From the NCBI GenBank assembly GCA_036651575.1, contig JAVVXN010000017.1:1-26436 (forward strand): 26,436 nucleotides of DNA, in the 5' to 3' direction. Under the pieces are notes generated by a model, which was given only the letters and a program-made list of their open reading frames with translations, had not been told where the DNA came from and did not search any database. Of this stretch, positions 1 to 6,180 are shown in pieces; the stretch's first letter is position 1, and every line of letters begins with the position of its first letter. Made by a program: the position numbers and the translations under genes. The stretch comes from JAVWGW01 sp036651575 (lineage in GTDB: Bacteria; Actinomycetota; Coriobacteriia; Coriobacteriales; Eggerthellaceae).

Positions 1-525
1 ACAAAAGAAGTGGCATCACCCGTGGGGACCATTACGCTTGCCAGCGACGGGCAGGCTTTGGTGGGTCTTTGGATTTTTGGTCAGAAGTATTTTGCGCGTA
101 CTATCGAGGCGTGTGAAGAAGCTTCCCTTCCCCTGTTCGAAAGCGTCACACGCTGGCTCGATGCCTATTTTGCCGGCAAAAACCCTGCGATCGATTTTCC
201 GTTGGCACCGGTGGGCATCACCCCGTTTCGTCAGGGAGTGTGGCGTATTTTGCAGCGTATTCCCTATGGGCAGGTTATCACCTATGGCGAAATTGCGCGC
301 GAAATGGCGCAGTTGCGGGGTCGTGAGAAGATGTCGGCCCAGGCGGTGGGAGGTGCGGTGGGGCATAACCCTATCTCGATCATTATCCCTTGTCACCGCG
401 TTGTGGGTGCGGGTGGTAGCCTGACGGGATATGCGGGCGGCATCGGAATAAAAAAACAGCTGTTACAGTTGGAAGGTGTCGATATGAGCCGTTTGTATAC
501 CCCTACAAAAGGCACCGCGCTCTAG
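1..525 (+). CDS. ogt: methylated-DNA--[protein]-cysteine S-methyltransferase (5' end probably outside window)
   Basis: Suicide DNA-repair protein that moves the methyl group from O6-methylguanine (or O4-methylthymine) to its own cysteine. The signature PCHRVVG is present; the acceptor Cys is residue 128 when counted from the GTG at position 10. The N-terminal segment SPVGTITLASDG matches the start of the Ogt/AdaB ribonuclease-like domain, and the segment FRQGVWRILQRIPYGQVITY begins the DNA-binding domain. The reading frame is open to the first base of the window (Thr-Lys-Glu before the GTG), and family members usually have a few residues before the SP-G motif, so the true start is probably just upstream; GTG at 10 has no visible RBS. 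The stop at 523-525 lies five bases from the stop of the convergent flavin reductase gene, with no clear terminator between. Family call is secure, start is not. Confidence 0.93.
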   Translation, partial: TKEVASPVGTITLASDGQALVGLWIFGQKYFARTIEACEEASLPLFESVTRWLDAYFAGKNPAIDFPLAPVGITPFRQGVWRILQRIPYGQVITYGEIAREMAQLRGREKMSAQAVGGAVGHNPISIIIPCHRVVGAGGSLTGYAGGIGIKKQLLQLEGVDMSRLYTPTKGTAL

Positions 526-530
526 GCTGG

Positions 531-1118
531 TTACGCGTGGTGTGCCTCAATTGTCACGGCCTGCGCAAACGTGTCGTGCTGTACGCAGAGCAGCGTATCA
601 AGCGCAGCAATTCTGCCGTTCTCGTCGCGCGTGCAGCGGGTGCAAGCACGGTCGATCGTGGCGACGACAAGCAGGTGATCCCCGGTTTTTTGCATGCTGT
701 TTACCTGGCAATCCAAAACGGAAAGCGCACCGCAAACGTGGGGCAGGGTGTGGGCGGTTGCGGGTAGCGGGGCAAGCGTGTGGGGCACCTGTGCACCCTT
801 GTCTTCGGTGTGGCCGGAATGGTTGCCGCACCACCGTGCGGTTTGCGCCAGCTGCGCATCGAGTAAGTTGATGCTGCATCGCCGCGTTTCTTTCAGCAGA
901 GAAAGGGTGTAACAGCCCTCGCGTACGGCGAAGGCCAACATGGCTGGATCGTGGGAGACGGGGGTTATCCAAGCCACGGTGGTAAAGTTCACGCGCCCGT
1001 TGCAGCAGACACCAATCAGTACCACGGGACGCGGGTTAAGCAGCGCCGCCACATCGCGACCGCGCACTTCCGCTAAAACGGATGCGAACGGGATTTTTTC
1101 TTCAACCGGTGCGTCCAT
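531..1118 (-). CDS. flavin reductase family protein (FMN-binding split barrel)
   Basis: 195-residue protein of the flavin reductase-like/flavoredoxin family, a split-barrel fold that binds FMN and either reduces flavin with NAD(P)H or acts as an electron carrier. Family features seen: N-terminal NPRPVVLIGVC strand followed by GRVNFTTVAWITPVSHDPAM (cofactor-binding loop), then REGCYTLSLLKETRRCSINLL. The start ATG (1118) lies two bases after the stop of the upstream PadR gene, so the two are one operon and probably translationally coupled. Because PadR regulators often control adjacent detoxification or redox genes, this enzyme is the likely target of that regulator. Natural electron donor and acceptor cannot be read from the sequence. 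Confidence 0.85.
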   Translation of the reverse strand: MDAPVEEKIPFASVLAEVRGRDVAALLNPRPVVLIGVCCNGRVNFTTVAWITPVSHDPAMLAFAVREGCYTLSLLKETRRCSINLLDAQLAQTARWCGNHSGHTEDKGAQVPHTLAPLPATAHTLPHVCGALSVLDCQVNSMQKTGDHLLVVATIDRACTRCTRDENGRIAALDTLLCVQHDTFAQAVTIEAHHA

Positions 1119-1120
1119 GG

Positions 1121-1552
1121 CTAATGCGAGCAGTGGGGGGTCGTCGGCAATTCGATGCCGAGTGCATCTGCTGCATCGCTGCGCAGCTCTTCAAGGGTGA
1201 TTTCGTAGCACGCCAAAGCGTCGATCCACCGTCGGAGGCAGCGGCGACCTTTGTCGGTCAGTGAAAACATTCGCTTTGCCGATCCCTCTTCCGGCGTATC
1301 CCAATACGACGAAATGAGCTCGTTTTCCTCCATGCGTTTTAAGGCGCGATAAATACCGGTAGCATCGGGTTTTTTGCCACCAAACATGGGGGATTGCGCC
1401 GCTTGCTGCACGATGATATATCCGTGAAGGGGAGTGGCGGAGTGTGCGAGCAGCGTCAGGATGGTTGGTTGGGAAAGCCGATTGAGTGACTTTCCCAGTT
1501 CGGCGCATTCTTTTAAATCAGCATCCGACTGAGGGTTGCAGCTACTCCACAT
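1121..1552 (-). CDS. PadR family transcriptional regulator
   Basis: 143-residue winged-helix repressor-type protein. The PadR signature is clear: LTLLAHSATPLHGYIIVQQ, then DATGIYRALKRMEENELISS (recognition helix/wing), then KRMFSLTDKGRRCLRRWI. The chosen start is the ATG at 1552, which has AAGG seven bases upstream; an in-frame ATG at 1597 would overlap a palindromic promoter region and has no RBS. The gene is followed after two bases by the flavin reductase gene, forming a regulator-first operon. Two perfect palindromes directly upstream are candidate autoregulatory operators. PadR proteins usually sense small aromatic or drug-like ligands; the ligand here is unknown. Confidence 0.88.
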   Translation of the reverse strand: MWSSCNPQSDADLKECAELGKSLNRLSQPTILTLLAHSATPLHGYIIVQQAAQSPMFGGKKPDATGIYRALKRMEENELISSYWDTPEEGSAKRMFSLTDKGRRCLRRWIDALACYEITLEELRSDAADALGIELPTTPHCSH

Positions 1553-1587
1553 AAGAAAGCCTTTCGAGGGCAGGGATAACAATGATA

Positions 1588-1616
1588 ATGATATCATCGC
1601 ACATATAGTCGACTAT
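1588..1616. promoter_or_regulatory. two perfect palindromes upstream of padR-type gene (candidate operator)
   Basis: ATGATATCAT (1588-1597) and ATAGTCGACTAT (1605-1616) are exact palindromes of 10 and 12 bp whose centres are 18 bp apart, 36-64 bases upstream of the PadR start and inside AT-rich promoter-like DNA. PadR proteins are dimers that commonly bind palindromes in their own promoter. Position supports autoregulation; the binding itself is inference. Confidence 0.35.
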
Positions 1617-1639
1617 GGCTATTATATTCACGGTGTTTG

Positions 1640-1788
1640 CGAAGGGTGTGGTGGTGGGATGCGGTGGGGGTGCACAATCACCCTTTTGGGCGGAGCGGGT
1701 GGTTGTAAAGCCGCCGTTTATCTTGTGCTCAAGGGGGCGAAGTTCTCATGAAGCATTCAATCAATGATAAACTTCTGTTCATATGAAC
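1640..1788 (+). other. G-rich leader region upstream of rsfS with competing hairpins
   Basis: This stretch has no gene. The plus strand is strongly G-rich around 1640-1740. Two hairpins share one arm: GGGTG (1668-1672) with CACCC (1679-1683), followed by TTTT; and CAATCACCC (1675-1683) with GGGTGGTTG (1697-1705, one G-U pair). Mutually exclusive pairing of this kind is seen in attenuators. A perfect 12-bp palindrome GTTCATATGAAC lies at 1777-1788, just before the rsfS ribosome binding site. No known riboswitch class is recognised and no strong promoter is obvious. Confidence 0.3.
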
Positions 1789-1818
1789 GGTAGATTTTGG
1801 AATGAAGGAGAACATCCG

Positions 1819-2247
1819 GTGACCGAACAACAGCAAATTAATCTGACTTCAAAAGAGTGCGCTTTGATCGCAGCACGAGCGGCCGACGAAAAGAAGGCCA
1901 CTGACATCATGGTGCAGGAAGTTGGTGAGCTTATTTCGGTAACCGATTATTTTGTGATTGCAACGGCGGCGAATAATCGTCAAGTCAATGCCATCATCGA
2001 TGAGATCGAAGATGCTTTACGCGAAAAGGCTCACGTTAAGCCAGTTCATCGTGAAGGTACCGGCGATGGCACCTGGGCGCTGCTCGACTATGGCAACTTT
2101 GTCGTGCACGTTTTCCAGCCCGAAGCGCGCGACTATTATCGCTTGGAAGCCCTTTGGAACGATGCTCCTGTCATCGATTTGGCCGAAGCGGGCATCACCG
2201 ATGTCACCTACTCCGATCGTATCGCAAAAATGCTTGGCAAAGAATAA
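1819..2247 (+). CDS. rsfS: ribosomal silencing factor RsfS (YbeB/Iojap family)
   Basis: 142-residue RsfS, which binds ribosomal protein uL14 on the large subunit and blocks joining to the 30S subunit in slow growth. Family motifs seen: DIMVQEVGELISVTDYFVIATA, the invariant substitution-poor stretch HREGTGDGTWALLDYGNFVVHVF and the terminal YYRLEALW. The chosen start is GTG at 1819 because AAGGAG lies eight bases upstream; an upstream in-frame ATG at 1783 sits inside the palindrome at 1777-1788 and would place this RBS inside the gene. In many bacteria rsfS follows nadD; here no nadD is next to it, and the gene stands alone behind a long leader. Confidence 0.93.
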   Translation: MTEQQQINLTSKECALIAARAADEKKATDIMVQEVGELISVTDYFVIATAANNRQVNAIIDEIEDALREKAHVKPVHREGTGDGTWALLDYGNFVVHVFQPEARDYYRLEALWNDAPVIDLAEAGITDVTYSDRIAKMLGKE

Positions 2248-2324
2248 GCCGTTGATGCATCAGGGCATCGTGCGGCCTATACGCTGCTCTACCCGTTGTC
2301 GAATCACGATCTCGAATTGCCCTC

Positions 2325-2348
2325 AACGCCACGATTTTTCGTGGCGTT
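2325..2348 (+). terminator. hairpin after rsfS, between convergent genes
   Basis: AACGCCACGA (2325-2334), a TTTT loop, then TCGTGGCGTT (2339-2348): a perfect 10-bp stem. It lies between the convergent stops of rsfS and the ClC gene and may end transcription from rsfS. Only a short T stretch follows, so it is not a textbook intrinsic terminator. Confidence 0.5.
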
Positions 2349-2395
2349 TGCGTTGGATTTCCACCGGATGGGTGCCGGGATTGTAGGGGTTTGCT

Positions 2396-3658
2396 TTAGG
2401 CGGTGATTTCTTCTTCTGAATCCACGGGGTGTGGCACCCAGGATGAGGGGAGGGGAAGGGAGCTGCCGAGCGCGGCTGCCAAAAACATGACGATGATGGC
2501 GGCTAGGGGGAAACACATAATGAGCAGCAGGGCCGCCATGAGCGGATTGCGCATTACGCCGCCGCAAACTGCAGCCGAACACAGGGCGATGCAGAAGACG
2601 GGGTCGGCACCGCATAGTGCGGCCATCCCGTAGCCCAAGGCCACGCCGGAAAAGATGACGGGGAAGATATTGCCCCCGCGCCAGCCGCACTGCACGCACA
2701 GAGGTCCCATGAACAGTTTGATGATGCCGGTCAGAAAAAGTGTCGCGATGCCGAAGGTCTGCCAGCTTTCCGAAAGCACGTGCATCTGCGTTTCCCCGGC
2801 AAACATCGTATAGGGAAGCACGCATCCGCATAAACCGAGCACCAGGCCGGCAAAGATGGCGCGGGTGATGATTTTGTCTCCAAATGCCGCAGCTATCTTT
2901 TTTGCGAGGGCATTGAACCCATGATAGAGCCATCCGCCCAAAGCGCCGACGAGGGCTATGGGCACCGCCCATGCAAGTTCGGTTACGCCGAGGGTGATGT
3001 GGGAAAAATGCAGCAATCCACCCCCTTTACCAAAGATCGATCCCAAGAGGAAGAAGGCACCCAAGGCTCCTGCGATAGCGATGAAATAGCATATGATCTT
3101 GCTTTTCTTGGGAAGGGTGATGGAGTCGTCGCTTTCGGTGTTGCCGGCTAAGGGTGCTGCAAATCCGTAAAGCGGGGCGGTGAAAATGGCCGAAAGAGCG
3201 GCTGAGGTGCCGATTTCGGTCAGCTCTTTGAAATCTGCTCCAAATCGCTTCATACGATCGCCAACCCACGTACATAACCCAGCAATAGCCCCGGTCAATC
3301 CCGCTTCAGGACCAATCGATCCCCCAAAAATCAGAGGAAGAATGGCGGCGAAACTCGATTTCCCGATCGTGTCGTAGCGGTAACGTCCTTCGCGTTTTAC
3401 TTCGGCCATCACTTCGTTGAGTTCGGCAGGCAACGGCCCCAATCTCTTTTCGGTTATGCCGATTACGACGCCTCCTATCGCGCAAACGATAAGGGGATAG
3501 AATGCGAAATCAAGGTGGTCGGGGATGGTTTTCCAGATGAAATTCAGACCGATGTTCATGAGAAAGAAAAAGCCCCAGACAAAAGCACCGGCGATGGCGC
3601 CGGTAAATGCCACGGCAATCAAAAATAAAGTTCGATTTTTAAAGTGTGCGGTATTCAT
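2396..3658 (-). CDS. ClC-family chloride channel/antiporter
   Basis: 420-residue polytopic membrane protein of the voltage-gated chloride channel (ClC) superfamily, moving Cl- (or F-) in exchange for H+ or as a channel. Around ten hydrophobic segments are visible. Two ClC pore motifs are present: GGSIGPEAG at about 112-120, in which Glu118 aligns with the gating glutamate of the GxEGP motif, and GWRGGNIFP at about 325-333, matching GGxFxP. The first pore motif GSGIP is not recognisable; the aligned position reads PLPAELNEV, so this belongs to a divergent bacterial subgroup. ATG at 3658 has only a weak RBS, and a possible small ORF ends 10 bases upstream, so translation may be coupled. Ion choice cannot be told from this. 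Confidence 0.85.
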   Translation of the reverse strand: MNTAHFKNRTLFLIAVAFTGAIAGAFVWGFFFLMNIGLNFIWKTIPDHLDFAFYPLIVCAIGGVVIGITEKRLGPLPAELNEVMAEVKREGRYRYDTIGKSSFAAILPLIFGGSIGPEAGLTGAIAGLCTWVGDRMKRFGADFKELTEIGTSAALSAIFTAPLYGFAAPLAGNTESDDSITLPKKSKIICYFIAIAGALGAFFLLGSIFGKGGGLLHFSHITLGVTELAWAVPIALVGALGGWLYHGFNALAKKIAAAFGDKIITRAIFAGLVLGLCGCVLPYTMFAGETQMHVLSESWQTFGIATLFLTGIIKLFMGPLCVQCGWRGGNIFPVIFSGVALGYGMAALCGADPVFCIALCSAAVCGGVMRNPLMAALLLIMCFPLAAIIVMFLAAALGSSLPLPSSWVPHPVDSEEEITA

Positions 3659-3668
3659 GATCGACCCG

Positions 3669-3779
3669 CTAACCCTGCGTGCTCACTGGGATACAGCTGT
3701 TGTGCGCGTCATCATTTCCCTCGGCGTCGATATAAGGAGAAAAAGAAGGTATGACGGACGTTTGGGTGTGGTTATCCAT
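3669..3779 (-). CDS. possible small ORF (36 aa) between the RNA methyltransferase and ClC genes
   Basis: A 36-codon frame opens with ATG at 3779, preceded by GGAAAGG at a seven-base spacing, and begins 13 bases after the methyltransferase stop. It ends in TAG 10 bases before the ClC ATG. The peptide (starts MDNHTQTSVIPSF, ends CIPVSTQG) is polar and has no membrane segment or known domain. The good RBS and the poor RBS of the following ClC gene suggest a leader peptide or a coupling ORF. Not recognised; chance cannot be excluded at this length. Confidence 0.35.
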   Translation of the reverse strand: MDNHTQTSVIPSFSPYIDAEGNDDAHNSCIPVSTQG

Positions 3780-3792
3780 CGGTGTACCTTTC

Positions 3793-5124
3793 CTATGCCT
3801 TGTTGGTGCGCTCGAAAATACTGACCAGCTCACTGTGGTATGTCTGGGGAAATAAATCGAAGGGGGTGACGCGGCAAAGACGATAGCCACACGCTTCGAG
3901 CCGTACGACATCGCGCGCCCAGGTGGCAGGATTGCAACTGACGTAAGCGACGCGCGTGGGATGCGCGGCCGCAATGGATTCCGCCACGCCTTCGGCGAGA
4001 CCCGCACGAGGAGGATCGACGATAAGGGCATCAAGCTCTCCTAAGGTAGGCAGTTCGCGAGCGCTATCACCTCCGATCACTTCGACATAGACCCCGTTCG
4101 CGTCGGCGTTGCGTCGTAAGTCGCGCACGGATGAAGCGGCCGATTCCACGGCGAACACGGTATCAACCTGGCGGGCAAGTGCGAGAGAAAATGTTCCGGC
4201 ACCCGCATAGAGGTCGGCTACGACGGAATCTTCATCAAGTGCGAGGCCCTCGATTACGGCCTCGATCAGAGCTTCTGTTTGAGCGGTGTTTACCTGAAAA
4301 AACGAGGGAGCACTGATCATGAAGTCTGCTTTTCCGAGCGTTTCGCGCCAAAGCCCCTTTCCGGAAAGCACTTCAACGCCCTTGATTTTGCGGCTTTTGC
4401 CCGGGTCGGCCAACACCCGAACAATGCTCGAGGCTTTAAGGGCGGATTTTACCGTATTCGCCACGACGTTGCGGGGAAATTCTCCCGGTCGTGTCCAAAG
4501 CGCTACTTCCAAGTCGCCCGTGCGTAGGCTGTGACGCACGCCAACGCGAAATATTCCCAGATCGTTGGTTCCTTGGACGTAGCGTAGTGCTCCCTGTAAT
4601 GCTTTGGGTGATCGAGCGATGGCGCTATGGGCAAGCAGGCAGGTATCGGGCGTGGAAAGCGTATGGCTGCCTTCCTGGTAAAAGCCCAGCGAAAATTGTC
4701 CCTGCTTGTTGAAGCCGGCATTCAGCTCGAGTTTGTTGCGGTATCCCGTCTGCCGTTTGCTCGCCACGACCTCAGCAACAAGGCTTTCGGCGCGTTCGGT
4801 GTCAAAGTGAGCGCCGTGGGTTAAAGCGGATACCACGTTGGTGCGTTTGGCGGCAAGTTGCGCGTCGTAGGAGAGATGTTGCCAGGAGCAGCCTCCGCAG
4901 CTTTGAGCGAAGGGGCACGGCGTCGGCACGCGGAGAGGGGAGGGCTCGACAACTTCAAGCAGGCGCGCGGTGCAAAATGTTTTCTTGTCCTGCTCGATCG
5001 CGCAGCGCACAATATCGCCCGGAGCGGTGTCGGGGACAAAGATGGCTTTGCCGGCCTGCGTTCTTCCGATGCCTGCATCGCCGTAGGTTAAAGCGGTGAT
5101 AGTGATGGTTTCTTCGAGGGTCAC
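3793..5124 (-). CDS. rlmD: 23S rRNA/tRNA (uracil-C5)-methyltransferase, RlmD/TrmA family
   Basis: 443-residue SAM-dependent methyltransferase that makes 5-methyluridine in RNA. Order of parts: N-terminal TRAM-like RNA-binding domain (residues about 1-60), an Fe-S cluster motif C-x5-C-x2-C (Cys70, Cys76, Cys79), a central RNA-binding part, then the Rossmann SAM domain with DLYAGAGTFSLAL, DPPRAGL, the catalytic SCNP (Cys397) and the closing HSELV motif whose Glu432 acts as base. The chosen start is GTG at 5124 with AAGGAG six bases upstream; a longer frame reaching 5280 would run into the tRNA promoter and has no RBS. Gram-positive homologues may modify 23S U747 and U1939 (RlmCD type); the target site is not decided by sequence alone. 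Confidence 0.9.
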   Translation of the reverse strand: MTLEETITITALTYGDAGIGRTQAGKAIFVPDTAPGDIVRCAIEQDKKTFCTARLLEVVEPSPLRVPTPCPFAQSCGGCSWQHLSYDAQLAAKRTNVVSALTHGAHFDTERAESLVAEVVASKRQTGYRNKLELNAGFNKQGQFSLGFYQEGSHTLSTPDTCLLAHSAIARSPKALQGALRYVQGTNDLGIFRVGVRHSLRTGDLEVALWTRPGEFPRNVVANTVKSALKASSIVRVLADPGKSRKIKGVEVLSGKGLWRETLGKADFMISAPSFFQVNTAQTEALIEAVIEGLALDEDSVVADLYAGAGTFSLALARQVDTVFAVESAASSVRDLRRNADANGVYVEVIGGDSARELPTLGELDALIVDPPRAGLAEGVAESIAAAHPTRVAYVSCNPATWARDVVRLEACGYRLCRVTPFDLFPQTYHSELVSIFERTNKA

Positions 5125-5246
5125 CAAGGACTCCTTCTCGTAATTTGATTTCTTGCTGCACCTATTATCTCGCTTGCGCGCGGGCAATTTGATGTCCGAA
5201 ACGCAGAAACCTTTATCTTTATATGAATAAGTTGCGTGCAGGTTTT

Positions 5247-5273
5247 TTGTTTCGACCCATAATAGCGTATAAT
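5247..5273 (+). promoter_or_regulatory. promoter of tRNA-Arg
   Basis: A perfect -10 TATAAT lies at 5268-5273, 14 bases before the first tRNA base. The -35 is poor: TTGTTT at 5247-5252 with a short 15-base spacer, or T-rich TTTTTG at 5244-5249 with 18. Transcription would start near 5279-5281, leaving a leader of only about eight bases. Confidence 0.6.
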
Positions 5274-5278
5274 CATCC

Positions 5279-5371
5279 ATGTTTTGTGCCCTCTTAGCTC
5301 AGGGGATAGAGCGTCTGCCTCCGGAGCAGAAAGTCGCAGGTTCGAATCCTGTAGAGGGCACCACAAAACAT
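5279..5371 (+). repeat. 10-bp inverted repeat flanking the tRNA gene
   Basis: ATGTTTTGTG (5279-5288) and CACAAAACAT (5362-5371) are perfect reverse complements that overlap the first base and the CCA end of the tRNA. In the precursor the 5' leader could pair with the 3' trailer and extend the acceptor stem across a small bulge made of the discriminator base and CC. Confidence 0.55.
5288..5363 (+). tRNA. tRNA-Arg (anticodon CCG), CCA encoded
   Basis: A full cloverleaf: acceptor stem GCCCTCT with AGAGGGC, D-arm with TAGCTCAGGGGATAGAGC, anticodon stem TCTGC/GCAGA closing the loop CTCCGGA (anticodon CCG, reads CGG), a five-base variable loop and T-arm with TTCGAAT. The 3' CCA is encoded at 5361-5363. 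It is a single tRNA gene with its own TATAAT promoter, placed divergently from the RNA methyltransferase gene. Confidence 0.96.
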
Positions 5372-5427
5372 TGTGCAGCAAAATGATCGAGTACCCTCCG
5401 TGGGTCAAGCGAAGAAAAGGAGCCATC

Positions 5428-5961
5428 ATGGCACAATATAGCCCGGTGTATCAGCCAAGCGGCGAAGAGATTGCCCTCATCAAAACATCGAAGGGTACGA
5501 TTCGCGTGCAGTTGGCCGGCAAGGATGCCCCCATCCATGTGGGTAATTTTGTCGAATTGTCTCAAAAGGGTTTTTACGACAATCTGAAGTTTCATCGCTA
5601 CGTTCCCGGTTTTGTCATTCAGGGTGGGTGCCCGAACACGCGCGATCTCGATACGGCACAGGTGATTGAATCGGGAAAAAGCCGCATGTCGAAACTGGGC
5701 ACGGGCGGTCCTGGTTATTGCATTAAAGAAGAATTTAGCACCAATCCTCACAACGAACATCTTGATGGGGCGCTTGCCATGGCCCGGTCTCAGGATCCGA
5801 ATTCGGCCGGTTCGCAGTTTTATCTCTGCTTGGGCCCACAACAAAATCTCGATTCGGGTTATACCGTATTCGGTCAAACCATTGATGGCATGGATGTTGT
5901 CAATGAATTGCGCGTTGGCGACGTGATCGAGTCTATCGAAATCGAAAACGCCGTTCAGTAG
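5428..5961 (+). CDS. peptidyl-prolyl cis-trans isomerase, cyclophilin type
   Basis: 177-residue single-domain cyclophilin that speeds proline isomerisation during folding. The family core is intact: FHRYVPGFVIQGG with Phe55, catalytic Arg57, Phe62 and Gln65, then ALAMARSQDPNSAGSQFYLC with Phe131 of the hydrophobic pocket, then a distal YTVFGQTIDGMDVV. There is no signal peptide or lipobox, so it is cytoplasmic. ATG at 5428 follows AAAGGAG at a five-base spacing; the frame remains open upstream into the tRNA, but no better start is present. It lies 64 bases after the tRNA and might be read through from the tRNA promoter. Confidence 0.94.
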   Translation: MAQYSPVYQPSGEEIALIKTSKGTIRVQLAGKDAPIHVGNFVELSQKGFYDNLKFHRYVPGFVIQGGCPNTRDLDTAQVIESGKSRMSKLGTGGPGYCIKEEFSTNPHNEHLDGALAMARSQDPNSAGSQFYLCLGPQQNLDSGYTVFGQTIDGMDVVNELRVGDVIESIEIENAVQ

Positions 5962-6018
5962 ACGGAGCGTGTTTGCGCGGTACCGCGACGGGTTATGGGT
6001 CGCAGGGGGGTTTACGTT

Positions 6019-6090
6019 GAGCAGGTGAAGTGATTTGTGGCGCCGGGAATTTTCTCCTGAGGCAAAATCGACCGCTCCACCTGCTTTTGC
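6019..6090 (+). terminator. long-loop hairpin with T-tract after the cyclophilin gene
   Basis: AGCAGGTG (6020-6027) pairs with CACCTGCT (6078-6085), extended by one G-U pair, and is followed by TTTGCTTG. The 50-base loop contains the palindrome GGCGCC. It may be a terminator or a structured 3' end of the cyclophilin mRNA. A weak promoter (TTGAAA at 6091, TATGAT at 6117, spacing 20) follows and may serve the TPR gene. Confidence 0.3.
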
Positions 6091-6180
6091 TTGAAATTTG
6101 TGCTGTGACGAGCGGTTATGATTGAAAATGTGGCAAAATACGGTCGAAGAGCACAAAGATGCCAAAGACAGAAGGAACAG

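Noticed and set aside
1536..1751. 71-codon plus-strand frame in the gap before rsfS
   Set aside because: It overlaps the PadR start region and a G-rich leader; the Gly/Cys-rich translation comes from the G-rich DNA and there is no RBS.
2304..2972. 222-codon minus-strand frame overlapping the ClC gene in another frame
   Set aside because: The Arg/His-rich translation is typical of an out-of-frame shadow, while the overlapping frame gives a clear ClC protein.
5125..5280. 52-residue N-terminal extension of the RNA methyltransferase
   Set aside because: The extension runs over the tRNA promoter and has no RBS, while GTG at 5124 has AAGGAG at a good spacing and gives a normal TRAM start.
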